From Terrihalobacillus insolitus (lineage in GTDB: Bacteria; Bacillota; Bacilli; Bacillales; Amphibacillaceae): a stretch of 50,570 bases of DNA. The stretch covers positions 1-50,570 of the forward strand of contig NZ_JAMQKB010000020.1 of the NCBI RefSeq assembly GCF_028416575.1. The letters are read 5' to 3'. A program made the translations under genes and the position numbers. Below, piece by piece: positions 42,967-50,570 of the stretch (positions are counted from its first letter, which is position 1; each line of letters starts with the position of its first letter). A model generated the notes under the pieces. That model did not search any database. It was given only the letters and a program-made list of their open reading frames with translations, and was not told the origin of the DNA.

Positions 42967-43488
42967 TCACTCCAACGGATTCTGTCTAAATTTGTTTACC
43001 GTTTCGACGATAAATTCCTTCTTCATTGGGCCAACGTAATGGTAGCGAATAATTCCCTGTTCATCGATAAAAAATGTTTCTGGTTGCCCTGTCACACCAT
43101 ATGGTGATGCCATTGAATCATTATAGTCAAGGAGATATGTTGACGTAGAATTAAACTCCTCAATAAACTCCTCGACCTTCACTTTTGGTTCAGCCCGATC
43201 TAGGATTAACAGCTTTGCCTGATCTCCATATTGTTCCTCAAAAGCTTGTAGTTCTGGTGCTTCTTCCCTACATGGTGGACACCAAGAAGCGAAAAAATTA
43301 AGCACCACAAACTCACCTTGATAATCAGATAAGCTGACCATGTTACCATCCATATCTTCTAATGTAAAGTCAGGGGCAGGGTCGTCTACCTCCGCAGCAG
43401 TTGAATATTTCCCGAAACTAATCGCTGCATAAATAAACCCAGCGGCAATTGCGACAAGAGAGGTAATCCTAATGATCTTTCGTATCAA
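42967..43488 (-). CDS. ccmG: Membrane-anchored thioredoxin-like CcmG/ResA protein
   Basis: This 173-residue protein has an N-terminal membrane anchor (about 7-25) and an extracytoplasmic thioredoxin fold. The active site is C70-P-P-C73 after FFASW, and the cis-proline loop is VTGQPETFFID. It reduces apocytochrome c CxxCH cysteines before haem attachment. CcmG and ResA are hard to separate by sequence; position in a ccm operon favours CcmG. It starts with TTG, GGGGAAGG upstream, 28 bases after ccmD. Confidence 0.82.
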   Translation of the reverse strand: MIRKIIRITSLVAIAAGFIYAAISFGKYSTAAEVDDPAPDFTLEDMDGNMVSLSDYQGEFVVLNFFASWCPPCREEAPELQAFEEQYGDQAKLLILDRAEPKVKVEEFIEEFNSTSTYLLDYNDSMASPYGVTGQPETFFIDEQGIIRYHYVGPMKKEFIVETVNKFRQNPLE

Positions 43489-43516
43489 TGAGCCTTCCCC
43501 CTCCCTTTTTTATGAA

Positions 43517-43645
43517 TCATTGCCTTGCCTCGTTTTTCATGTTATCTAGTTGCTGTGAAACTTGCTTTTGCTGTTGAAACAGTCTTCCCATATAAACTAA
43601 AATGCCTATCCACATAACGGATACCCCGATGAATAAATAAGTCAT
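43517..43645 (-). CDS. ccmD: CcmD haem exporter accessory protein (42 aa)
   Basis: This small protein has one membrane helix (TYLFIGVSVMWIGILVYMG) and a polar helix RLFQQQKQVSQQLDNM at the C-terminus, the form of CcmD. Its ATG overlaps the ccmC stop codon by one base (TAATG), so translation is coupled. CcmD helps CcmC and CcmE release haem. It was identified from length, topology and position; the sequence is too short for certainty. Confidence 0.7.
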   Translation of the reverse strand: MTYLFIGVSVMWIGILVYMGRLFQQQKQVSQQLDNMKNEARQ

Positions 43646-44349
43646 TAAAAATCTGTCCTTTCCGACATAGAATGTTGTCTTATTTCTTTTACTTTTTCCC
43701 GCTGACTCTCAAGTACGTAACGATATAGAAGCATCGTCGCAAAAAGAACCATAAACGCAAACATGCTGAAAAATAAGGTATTCGCCATCTCTGGTGGCAT
43801 GTTTGCTCCATTTTCATCGATTACTTTGGGGTGGATCGTTCTCCACCACAGCACCGAAAAGTATACTAATGGAACATCGATAAATCCTATGATTCCGAAA
43901 ACCGCAGCAAATTTTCGATGTCGTTCTTCCCCTTTGACTGAGGTACGGATTAACAGGTATGCAACGTAAATAAACCACAGGATTAGTGAAGTAACCAATC
44001 TCGGGTCATCCCAAACCCACCATGTGTTCCATACAGGCCTAGCCCACATTGAACCTAAAATGAGCACAAAGGTTGTAAAGAGTACACCGATTTCTGCTGA
44101 TGAAACAGCAAGGTAATCCCATTTTTTATTTTTTGTGATTAAATATAATATACCTGCACCAAAAACGACCCCAAACGCTGCAAAAGCAACGAATGCAGTT
44201 GGGACGTGAAAATACATGATTTTTTGAACAATACCCATGTATTTCTCTATGGGAGCAAAAAAGAAAACCATGTATAGTTGAATACCTATCAAGATTGCCG
44301 TTATACCAGTTAAAATTAGTTTTATTGGGTCAATAAATCTTTGTATCAT
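43645..44349 (-). CDS. ccmC: CcmC haem handling protein
   Basis: This protein of about 234 residues has six membrane helices and the WWD motif (NTWWVWDDPRL) that holds haem for transfer to CcmE. His residues before the WWD segment (FHVPTAF) and after it (RTIHPKV) fit the axial ligands of CcmC. ATG 44349 has GGAGGTG upstream and lies 1 base after ccmB; a longer ORF would add 22 residues. It is central to System I and distinct from ResC of System II. Confidence 0.9.
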   Translation of the reverse strand: MIQRFIDPIKLILTGITAILIGIQLYMVFFFAPIEKYMGIVQKIMYFHVPTAFVAFAAFGVVFGAGILYLITKNKKWDYLAVSSAEIGVLFTTFVLILGSMWARPVWNTWWVWDDPRLVTSLILWFIYVAYLLIRTSVKGEERHRKFAAVFGIIGFIDVPLVYFSVLWWRTIHPKVIDENGANMPPEMANTLFFSMFAFMVLFATMLLYRYVLESQREKVKEIRQHSMSERTDF

Positions 44350-44350
44350 A

Positions 44351-45028
44351 TTACACCTCCAACAAGATATCAAATAAAAACAACGGAGCAATTGTAAACA
44401 GTATATTATATCCAACTAGTAGTAAAACCCACAAGTCTTGTCCCATAACAATAGAAGGATATAAAGCCATTTCTGTTAGTTGTGAAATAGCTAAAAACAA
44501 GGGAACTGCCAGCGGGAAAATCATAATTGGAACGAGCAAGTCGGTGATGCTGCTCGACTGGGCTAGTGTGGTGAAAAACACACCTAAAGCAACAAAGCCC
44601 CAGCTTCCTAAAAAAAGCGTGAAGAGCAACAATCCAATCGATTCAGGGAATGGCTGCTTTAAAAATAAGAAAAATACTGGAACAGATATGATTACCACGA
44701 TAAATACGAATAGAAGATTTCCTAGCAGTTTCCCTAAAAATATCGCCCCTCGATCAACTGGAGCAATTAGTAACCCCGTAAGTGCGTCATTCTCTCTCTC
44801 TGCTATTCCATACTTGCTAAAACCTAATAGAGCTGACAGCAGGATAGGAATCCACAGGACACCAGCAGCAATCTTTTTAATTGCTTCTATATTAGCATCA
44901 AACACAATTTGTAAAAAAACTTGGAATAGAACTGCAAAAATAATCATCGATAGAAGAAGAGATTTGTTACGAAATTCTATCTTTAAATCTCGCTTTAAAA
45001 TCAATAACGATTGTTTAAAAAACATCAT
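44351..45028 (-). CDS. ccmB: CcmB ABC permease for haem export
   Basis: This 225-residue membrane protein has six helices of the CcmB family. Features are LKRDLKIEFRNKSLL at the start, GIAERENDALTGLLIAPVDR and an IMIFPLAVPLFLAI segment. With CcmA and CcmC it forms the ATP-driven complex that releases holo-CcmE. It overlaps ccmA by 14 bases; AAAGGAG within ccmA precedes the start. Confidence 0.9.
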   Translation of the reverse strand: MMFFKQSLLILKRDLKIEFRNKSLLLSMIIFAVLFQVFLQIVFDANIEAIKKIAAGVLWIPILLSALLGFSKYGIAERENDALTGLLIAPVDRGAIFLGKLLGNLLFVFIVVIISVPVFFLFLKQPFPESIGLLLFTLFLGSWGFVALGVFFTTLAQSSSITDLLVPIMIFPLAVPLFLAISQLTEMALYPSIVMGQDLWVLLLVGYNILFTIAPLFLFDILLEV

Positions 45029-45716
45029 GCTGTTTCTCCTTTAACCATCCCTGATACTGATTCATAAAGGAGCGATACGTCTTTTCCGTACACGGTGTCT
45101 CTAAGACGATTTTGCCGTTATGTAGGAGTACAGCTCGGTCACATAAATCCCAAGCATGTGCACTATCATGACTTACTAAAACATACCCTACTCCCTGTTT
45201 ATTCTTTTCCTTTAACAACCTTTCAAGTATGGTTTTAGATGCAAGATCAAGTCCATCAAAGGGTTCATCTAATAAAAGGTGTGTTGGCTGGTGGACAAAT
45301 GCCCTTGCAATTGCAAGACGTTGTTTCATCCCTTTCGAATAGGTTTCCACTCGTTCCTGTTGAACCCTCGATAAATTGACTTGATTAAACACCTGTTCAA
45401 TTTGTTCATTATCTGTTTTCCCATACAATTTTTGATAAAAAAGAAGATTTTCATATCCTGTTAAACTACTGTACAAAAATGTTTCAGGAAAAACAACGCC
45501 AAGTTTACTTTTCCACTTTTGTAATGACATCCCCTCAGGCATCGTTGTTTTGCCAGTAGAAGGATGGAGCAATGTGCTCATCACCTTTAAAAGAGAAGAT
45601 TTTCCAGCTCCGTTTGCACCTAGCAAGGCGATCGCCTCTCCATGTGCCCAATTCAAATTGATCGAACGCAATACGGGTTTATCTTCTATTGCTAAGCTAA
45701 CGTTTTTCAGCTGCAT
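45015..45716 (-). CDS. ccmA: CcmA ABC ATPase
   Basis: This 233-residue ATPase has Walker A GANGAGKSS, signature YSKGMKQRLAIARA and Walker B LLLDEPFDGLD. The sequence and position before ccmB identify it as CcmA, the motor that drives release of haem from CcmC-CcmE. The start overlaps the stop of the preceding gene by one base, and AGGAGTC lies 8 bases upstream. Confidence 0.9.
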   Translation of the reverse strand: MQLKNVSLAIEDKPVLRSINLNWAHGEAIALLGANGAGKSSLLKVMSTLLHPSTGKTTMPEGMSLQKWKSKLGVVFPETFLYSSLTGYENLLFYQKLYGKTDNEQIEQVFNQVNLSRVQQERVETYSKGMKQRLAIARAFVHQPTHLLLDEPFDGLDLASKTILERLLKEKNKQGVGYVLVSHDSAHAWDLCDRAVLLHNGKIVLETPCTEKTYRSFMNQYQGWLKEKQHDVF

Positions 45717-46660
45717 TAGCTGATCGACTCCTGATAAAGCTCTGTTTTAATTCGGATCAGCTTTGCCCGAAGTTGTTCTTTCGTTTTTTTGTATGTTTGT
45801 TCGGTTAATAATCCTGCTTGATAATCCTTTTCCAATTGAAGGATTTCTTGTAGCAATACTTCGTTTTCCTCTAATAGCCATGATCGATTAATCTTTATCT
45901 TTCTACCAGTGGTTTTTTGAAGGTCTCGCTTCAATCCAATTAAAGCTGCTGTTAGAGCAATGATAATAATGATGACTGTAACAGTTGCTTTACCATAGCC
46001 GAATCCTTCTCCCCCGATAATTTTAATCCCATCTTCGGTTCTTTTAGCACCAGGTTCCTCCGAACGAATTTGATCCTCTTGTGGTGCAGCGTTTAATAGG
46101 CGGAAGGATAAATTCCAAGGCACGTCTGGGTGGGCATCTACACGTGTAAACCGGCGAAATTCCTGGTCGTTCATTTCGAACAATTCAGACTGTGTGACTA
46201 AATTACTTGCATTAAAGGATAAAACACCAGGTTGAATCACTACCTGTAACGATTCTGTTACGTAAGATTGTTCAAGGTTCCATTGGGATGTGCCATTAAA
46301 CATTGGCATTTTGTAGGAAACAACGATCTTCTTTTCTTCTCCTCCCTTTAACCCCGTAACATCTACGATCCCTTTATCTGTTTTTTCCATATTTTCTTCT
46401 GTTAGCCCATCACTTAACGACAAATCAGCATAATCCTCTGGAAGATAAATCGGTAGCTCTTGCTCTGTTTGGTCCCCTCTATTATTAAAACTTACACTTT
46501 GGACCACTTGAATGGTCGTTTCATCAACTGGAAAAACAACCATTGTTTGGTTCGTAATTCGAACTGGATATTTACCATCAGCCAGTGCTTCCATTGGCTG
46601 AAAAAAAAGTGTGAAAATCATAATCAGCATAAGGGAATAGGTAATCTGTTTAATTCTCAT
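45716..46660 (-). CDS. Uncharacterised membrane protein of the ccm operon (314 aa)
   Basis: This protein begins with a signal peptide (about 1-27). A beta-rich extracytoplasmic domain (about 28-225) follows, with no cysteine and no haem motif. One membrane helix (about 235-255) and a cytoplasmic helical segment come next, with LEKDYQAGLLTEQTYKKTKEQ. That segment resembles the CcmI tail of the next gene upstream (LEYDYQMGKLAESDF). ATG 46660 has CAGGAGG upstream. It overlaps ccmA by 1 base and ccmI by 11 bases, so it is an integral part of the operon. I do not recognise a family; a chaperone or anchor for haem transfer is possible. Confidence 0.65.
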   Translation of the reverse strand: MRIKQITYSLMLIMIFTLFFQPMEALADGKYPVRITNQTMVVFPVDETTIQVVQSVSFNNRGDQTEQELPIYLPEDYADLSLSDGLTEENMEKTDKGIVDVTGLKGGEEKKIVVSYKMPMFNGTSQWNLEQSYVTESLQVVIQPGVLSFNASNLVTQSELFEMNDQEFRRFTRVDAHPDVPWNLSFRLLNAAPQEDQIRSEEPGAKRTEDGIKIIGGEGFGYGKATVTVIIIIIALTAALIGLKRDLQKTTGRKIKINRSWLLEENEVLLQEILQLEKDYQAGLLTEQTYKKTKEQLRAKLIRIKTELYQESIS

Positions 46661-47003
46661 GATTGACCTCCTGGCTTGGTACCAATCCGTGTTTTTCAAG
46701 ATAATCGTTGATTTCGTCATCGACCTGCGACTTCAATTTCTCGATATTCCGTTCCGTTGGTCGAACAAATTGAGCTGCTTTAACGGTTAACTCATTCTTC
46801 GTTTCGATAAAATCACTTTCAGCTAGCTTACCCATTTGATAATCATATTCTAGATCTGCTAACTGTGTAAATACACGCTCTTTTTCCTGAATGTCATGAT
46901 CTTGCTCGATATAGCTCTTCGTTTCAGACTTTTTAGAGAAAAAAGGAGAAAGAAGTGCCAATATAATAACGACACCTATTCCAATAATAACTGTAGTGGA
47001 CAT
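46650..47003 (-). CDS. ccmI: CcmI-like apocytochrome chaperone component
   Basis: This 117-residue protein has one membrane helix (about 5-20) and a cytoplasmic coiled coil with LADLEYDYQMGKLAESDFIE, which resembles the N-terminal segment of CcmI. The TPR-rich C-terminus of proteobacterial CcmI is absent. Assignment rests on that helix and on position between ccmH and the 314-residue gene. It overlaps that gene by 11 bases. Confidence 0.6.
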   Translation of the reverse strand: MSTTVIIGIGVVIILALLSPFFSKKSETKSYIEQDHDIQEKERVFTQLADLEYDYQMGKLAESDFIETKNELTVKAAQFVRPTERNIEKLKSQVDDEINDYLEKHGLVPSQEVNHEN

Positions 47004-47047
47004 CCATCCTCTTCCTTTCCTACAAGTGTGCGTTCAATAGTCATCCT

Positions 47048-47542
47048 CTACAACCAATTCTTTAATTCTTCGTTAATTTTCATCTTATCCTCATCGGTAA
47101 TGGTCGGCTCTGAGTAATCTTCTGATTCCTGCGGTTTCTTTTTTGACCATTGATAAATAATAAATATTACCAATGCCGCACCTAAAACTACACTTATTCC
47201 TGGCGCTATCCAAGGAATCAAATTAAACCCTTCTGTGCTCGGGGAAGCTAAGATTCGATCTCCATATTTTTGGACGAGCGTATCGATGACTTCGTTTTTA
47301 CTCATGCCTTGTTCAAGTAAACCTCTAATTTCCGAGCGAGTTTCATAGGCAGTCGACAAATTACAGTAGTCTGCAGTCATCGAATCTAAACAGCCTGGTG
47401 GATGGATTTCTTTTGCGACGTTTAGAACTTCCCGTCTTGTGACAGATACCTTATCTTCTGCCGCTAATCCTATGCGTGGGACAAGAGTCAAAAACCAAAG
47501 AGTTGGCAAGTATAGAAACACCCATTTATATGTTGCTGCCAT
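47048..47542 (-). CDS. ccmH: CcmH-family protein with altered cysteine motif
   Basis: This 164-residue protein has an N-terminal signal or anchor (about 8-28), a helical domain and a C-terminal membrane helix (about 110-135). Typical CcmH segments are ETRSEIRGLLEQGMSKNEVIDTL and YGDRILASP. The usual LRCxxCQ motif is not present; instead C51 and C60 are eight residues apart in HPPGCLDSM...YC. This could still form a disulfide. The start overlaps ccmF by 17 bases. Function is probably presentation of apocytochrome, with altered redox chemistry inferred. Confidence 0.75.
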   Translation of the reverse strand: MAATYKWVFLYLPTLWFLTLVPRIGLAAEDKVSVTRREVLNVAKEIHPPGCLDSMTADYCNLSTAYETRSEIRGLLEQGMSKNEVIDTLVQKYGDRILASPSTEGFNLIPWIAPGISVVLGAALVIFIIYQWSKKKPQESEDYSEPTITDEDKMKINEELKNWL

Positions 47543-49523
47543 TTGTTATCGACTCCATTTTTAGCCTTCGAATCTCTCTTGCTCTTCGTGATCTTTCTGG
47601 CCATAATGCGATCAAAGTACCTAATATTAACAAGTAGCCACCAAACCAAACCCATGTTATTAATGGAAAGATTTTAACTTGAATAATAGCATTACCATTT
47701 TCTTCATCCCATCCATTTAAGGCAACGAATAGATCTTCTTGAACGGAACTCACAACTGCTACTTCTGTCGTCGTTTGCGTACCATTAAGGTAATCTACTT
47801 TTTCGGGTCGTATGACACCAAGCTCTTTTCCGTTCTTTTCCACGTAAAATTCTGCAAACACAGACGTTTTTAAATCTGTTGATGTTTCACCAAGACCACG
47901 ATATTCGAGCGAGTATTTACCGTAACTTATCGTTTCGCCCTTGGTAATATTTTGTTGTAGGTCCACTGAAAACACACTTGCACCTGTTAATCCAATTACG
48001 ACAAAAACGACGGCTAAGTGTACAATATATCCACCGTATCTTCTTCTGTTTTTTACAAACAGCATAATAAACGAGCGGAAAGGAGATTCCCCTGTTGATT
48101 TCACCCTAGCTTGTACACCTTTTGAAAATTCGAGCAAAATCATCATTAGAACAAATAGAGCACTTGTAATCGCTAATATCGCTTTCCAATTACCTACGCC
48201 GATCGTGAATAAAGCAACAGCTACGATAACTGCAACCACTATTGGCATAATCAGATTTTTGCGTAAAACACTAAGGCTTGACCGTTTCCATGCTAGAACG
48301 GGGCCAATTCCCATCGCAAGTATTAGTGCAATAAAAATTGGAACATTGACCCGATTAAAATATGGGGCTCCAACCATCACCTTGGATCCTGTTACCGCCT
48401 CGGATATAACTGGATAAACCGTACCCAAGAATATGGTAAATGCCGAAACAACTAACAAAAGGTTGTTTACTAAGAAACTACTTTCCTTAGAAACGGCTGA
48501 TTCAAATTGTACATCGGCTTCAAGGATTGTCCACCTGGATGAAATAATCCAAAGTGAAAAAACCAAGATAAACCCAATAAATCCTAAGAAGTATGCTCCA
48601 ATAGGGCCATTTGCAAAGGCATGTACAGACCATAGGACACCACTACGCGTTAACAATGTGCCAAATATAGTAAGCATGAAAGTTGTAGCTACTAGTGACA
48701 CATTCCATTTCTTCATCATTCCTTTACGTTCTTGAATCATTGCTGAATGAAGAAATGCGGTTCCCGTTAACCAAGGAAGGAAGGAAGCATTTTCTACAGG
48801 GTCCCAAGCCCAGTAACCTCCCCAGCCTAGTTCTACGTATGCCCATTGTGAACCGAAAATAATTCCCATGCTTAAAAAAAGCCAAGATACCAACGTCCAG
48901 CGTCTTGTTATTTTTAACCAAGTAGCATCTACCTTTTTCAAAATTAACGCTGCCATTCCATATGCAAAAGGAATTGAAAATCCGATATAGCCTAGATATA
49001 AGGTAACTGGGTGAACAGCCATACCTGGATTTTGCAGAAGCGGATTCAATCCATTCCCTTCATTCATCTCCTCTGGATTAAGTGCAAATGGAAATTCAAC
49101 AATGTTAAGAACAAGTGCAAAGAATAGATTAATAACTAACAAAAATGTAGAGACCCACGGTAAGTATTGATTACTGTCTTTATGTTTTGACCACGTTACT
49201 AATGCAGTGTACATGCTAAGAATCCACAGCCAAAGTAAAAGGGATCCTGCATTTCCTCCCCAAAATGCCGAAATCTTGTAGAATAGCGCCATTTCTGAGC
49301 TCGAATATTGAGCAACATACGCATAATCAAAGTTACTGGTAACGAGTAAATAGATTAACGATCCTGCAGCTAAAGTCGTGAGTCCAGCTAAAGCCAACAC
49401 GGATCGTTTTGCACTTATTAGCCATTTACTACTTTTGGTACGGATGGCTATCAAATGTGCAACAATCCCATAACTAATGATCACTAGTGCAAAGATAATA
49501 GACCAACGACCAATCTCTCCCAT
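47526..49523 (-). CDS. ccmF: CcmF haem lyase subunit
   Basis: This 665-residue membrane protein has about 15 helices and the WWD motif GGYWAWDPVENASFLPW, with a conserved His soon after (FLHSAMIQERKG). It accepts haem from CcmE and attaches it to apocytochrome c with CcmH/I. GSQWAYVELGWGGYW and RSGVLWSVHAFAN are typical of CcmF. It starts 2 bases after ccmE. The length matches proteobacterial CcmF. Confidence 0.93.
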   Translation of the reverse strand: MGEIGRWSIIFALVIISYGIVAHLIAIRTKSSKWLISAKRSVLALAGLTTLAAGSLIYLLVTSNFDYAYVAQYSSSEMALFYKISAFWGGNAGSLLLWLWILSMYTALVTWSKHKDSNQYLPWVSTFLLVINLFFALVLNIVEFPFALNPEEMNEGNGLNPLLQNPGMAVHPVTLYLGYIGFSIPFAYGMAALILKKVDATWLKITRRWTLVSWLFLSMGIIFGSQWAYVELGWGGYWAWDPVENASFLPWLTGTAFLHSAMIQERKGMMKKWNVSLVATTFMLTIFGTLLTRSGVLWSVHAFANGPIGAYFLGFIGFILVFSLWIISSRWTILEADVQFESAVSKESSFLVNNLLLVVSAFTIFLGTVYPVISEAVTGSKVMVGAPYFNRVNVPIFIALILAMGIGPVLAWKRSSLSVLRKNLIMPIVVAVIVAVALFTIGVGNWKAILAITSALFVLMMILLEFSKGVQARVKSTGESPFRSFIMLFVKNRRRYGGYIVHLAVVFVVIGLTGASVFSVDLQQNITKGETISYGKYSLEYRGLGETSTDLKTSVFAEFYVEKNGKELGVIRPEKVDYLNGTQTTTEVAVVSSVQEDLFVALNGWDEENGNAIIQVKIFPLITWVWFGGYLLILGTLIALWPERSRRAREIRRLKMESITNGSNI

Positions 49524-49525
49524 AA

Positions 49526-49981
49526 TTAATAGCCCCCTTCTTGCTGTTCATTGTATTGATCTGCCGGGAGCTCTTCGCCTTCTTCATCCATCGCTTCATA
49601 TTTAGATGGACATTTTACTAATAGTTCGGTTGCTACTAATTTACCATTAGGACTAAGTTTTCCCGTCACAATTGCTTCCCAGCCATCGTTTAACGTGTCG
49701 GGCTTTGCTCCTTCATATTGAATCGGTACACGGAATTCTTTATTTTCCTCTCCTCGCAACTCAAACGTTAATAGAATTTTATCCGAATCAAATTCAATGG
49801 AATCGCCGACAATTTTCCCACTAAGCTTAATAGGCTTGCCTGCAATCTGTCCTTGCTCAGCCTTTAATTCATCAACAGTCATATAAAAAGTAGCTGCATT
49901 CCCTATGCTCGAATATATCAACGCACCTACTACACCAAAGAATAGAATTGATACGATCATCCATTTTATTCGCTTACTCAA
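49526..49981 (-). CDS. ccmE: CcmE haem chaperone with CxxxY motif
   Basis: This protein of about 151 residues has one N-terminal membrane helix (about 7-25), then the OB-fold haem chaperone domain. Features are FYMTVDEL, LSGKIV and VTGKLSPNGKLVATELL. The haem-binding site is C124-PSK-Y128 instead of the usual His-x-x-x-Tyr. The Cys variant is known from some deltaproteobacteria and archaea. TTG 49981 is chosen because GAGGTGG lies 6 bases upstream; a longer ORF to 50152 adds 57 residues unlike CcmE. It is the first gene of the operon. Confidence 0.88.
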   Translation of the reverse strand: MSKRIKWMIVSILFFGVVGALIYSSIGNAATFYMTVDELKAEQGQIAGKPIKLSGKIVGDSIEFDSDKILLTFELRGEENKEFRVPIQYEGAKPDTLNDGWEAIVTGKLSPNGKLVATELLVKCPSKYEAMDEEGEELPADQYNEQQEGGY

Positions 49982-50275
49982 AATAAGCCACCTCAATTTT
50001 GTGTTTTTCTCCCAAATGACCACACTTAACATTAATCCACTTGGTAGTATAGACAAGAAATGTGTAGATTTTGTGGGGAAAGAATTTTTTTGTAAAAAAA
50101 AGTTGGTACAAGCGCCCATATTATCGCTATGTACTTGTGGACACATTTGCACACACCTGATATTAGGTTATTTTTCAGGATTAAGCTACTGTATACCCAA
50201 TTAACTTTTTTCTGTTTTTAATTATAACTTTTTTGGTGATCAAGTTCCAGGCTAGACAATGCGAGGAGGACGAAC
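49982..50275. other. Intergenic region upstream of the ccm operon
   Basis: It should contain the ccm promoter, but I see no strong sigma-A pair on the minus strand. An imperfect inverted pair, GTACAAGCG near 50106 with CGCTATGTAC near 50125, and long A/T tracts are present. No gene is apparent. Confidence 0.45.
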
Positions 50276-50371
50276 ATGAAAAAAACACTTACTTTCCTTG
50301 GTAATTTACAGTTTACTTATCGTATTACTACAAGGATGTCATTAAAAAAGGTGTGCATGGACAATACTTAA
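50276..50371 (+). pseudogene. Lipoprotein signal-peptide remnant with A-run frameshift
   Basis: GCGAGGAGG precedes an ATG followed by seven A. Read as is, it gives a 31-residue frame without features. Reading six A instead gives MKKHLLSLVIYSLLIVLLQGC, a perfect lipoprotein signal with lipobox LLQGC, which stops one codon after the Cys (TAA 50343-50345). I infer a lipoprotein gene decayed by slippage and truncation. Confidence 0.45.
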
Positions 50372-50383
50372 TTGAACTACCCA

Positions 50384-50419
50384 CCACTTACAAAAGAAAG
50401 TTCACTTTTGAAGTGGGGG
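50384..50419 (+). repeat. Isolated hairpin resembling IS200/IS605-type right ends
   Basis: CCACTTACAAAAG and CTTTTGAAGTGG form about 12 pairs with one bulged A. The flanks read CCACC and GGGGATTCTAATGA. It resembles, by memory, right-end hairpins of tnpB-carrying elements, but no tnpB is present. Confidence 0.4.
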
Positions 50420-50460
50420 ATTCTAATGAAATAGACATACACCGTTTATGTTGTGTATGA

Positions 50461-50491
50461 CCGTATCCCGTTCAACTAGGATACGGTTTTT
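50461..50491. terminator. Terminator-like hairpin near the right edge
   Basis: An 8-bp stem (CCGTATCC with GGATACGG) has a 10-base loop and a TTTTT tail. Confidence 0.65.
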
Positions 50492-50570
50492 CCACTTTTC
50501 AGCTTGGACAAACTTTTTTGCTCTAAATCTGTGAGAGCACCTAAAGCAAAGATCTCGTTTGTGGTACGAA

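Noticed and set aside
47941..48417. 158-residue ORF antisense to ccmF
   Set aside because: Shadow of ccmF; no ribosome site and unnatural composition.
49526..50152. Longer ccmE with 57 extra N-terminal residues
   Set aside because: The extra segment is unlike CcmE, and the GAGGTGG site fits TTG 49981.
50436..50570. Open minus-strand frame at the right edge with Cys-x-x-Cys (CFRCSHRF)
   Set aside because: It looks slightly like a zinc ribbon, but the frame runs through a terminator-like hairpin and is cut by the window edge; not enough to support a gene.

Overview
The window looks like chromosomal DNA of a low-GC, endospore-forming Bacillaceae, probably a moderately halophilic or alkaliphilic genus related to Virgibacillus, Oceanobacillus or Gracilibacillus. 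The basis is AT-rich sequence with strong AGGAGG-type ribosome binding sites and many TTG/GTG starts, Bacillus-type genes (pgcA, ypmR-ypmS, a yfmR-like ABC-F gene, recQ, a gamma-SASP-like gene), and halophile-type functions (GbsR/GbsA betaine synthesis, a betaine-binding lipoprotein, a CPA1 antiporter). The genus is inferred. I saw no rRNA, tRNA or CRISPR array.

Layout. 1-1300: a decayed subtilisin gene, a tiny lipoprotein and a MITE-like repeat. 1326-3533: a LigD end-joining enzyme split into separate ligase and polymerase genes. 3642-7326: an M29 aminopeptidase, an OsmC protein, a glutathionyl-hydroquinone reductase and a GNAT. 7454-10504: phosphoglucomutase and an AI-2E-family membrane protein. 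10694-13717: a TRAP transporter operon (QMP order). 14049-24299: an SE1832 protein, a CPA1 antiporter, RecQ, a second M29 aminopeptidase, an ABC-F factor, an HxlR regulator, cardiolipin synthase and a SASP-like protein. 24505-27339: RarD, YpmR and YpmS. 27393-34222: a DUF6230/DUF6114/coiled-coil envelope cluster opposite a LuxR-type regulator, followed by an acyl-CoA synthetase and an SCP2 protein. 34587-37791: a betaine-binding protein, GbsR and betaine-aldehyde dehydrogenase. 38076-38981: a divergent Lgt homologue. 40259-49981: a long minus-strand operon for cytochrome c maturation System I (ccmE-F-H-I-X-A-B-C-D-G), followed by a cysteine-free CcdA-like membrane protein and a CopC-CopD-YtkA protein.

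The most striking system is the Ccm operon. Bacilli normally mature c-type cytochromes by System II (ResBC/CcdA), but this window carries a nearly complete System I set. Its CcmE has the CxxxY haem-binding motif known from some deltaproteobacteria and archaea instead of the usual histidine. Its CcmH has an altered cysteine motif. A 314-residue membrane protein of unknown function sits between ccmI and ccmA. The operon would deliver haem (CcmABCDE), attach it (CcmF/H/I), supply reductant (CcmG) and perhaps handle copper (CopCD).

The second notable locus is the DUF6230/DUF6114 cluster beside lipid-handling genes, which looks like an uncharacterised envelope module. Two dispersed non-coding repeat families run through the intergenic spaces: a MITE with terminal inverted repeats in several stages of decay, and a mosaic three-hairpin element found twice directly after stop codons.
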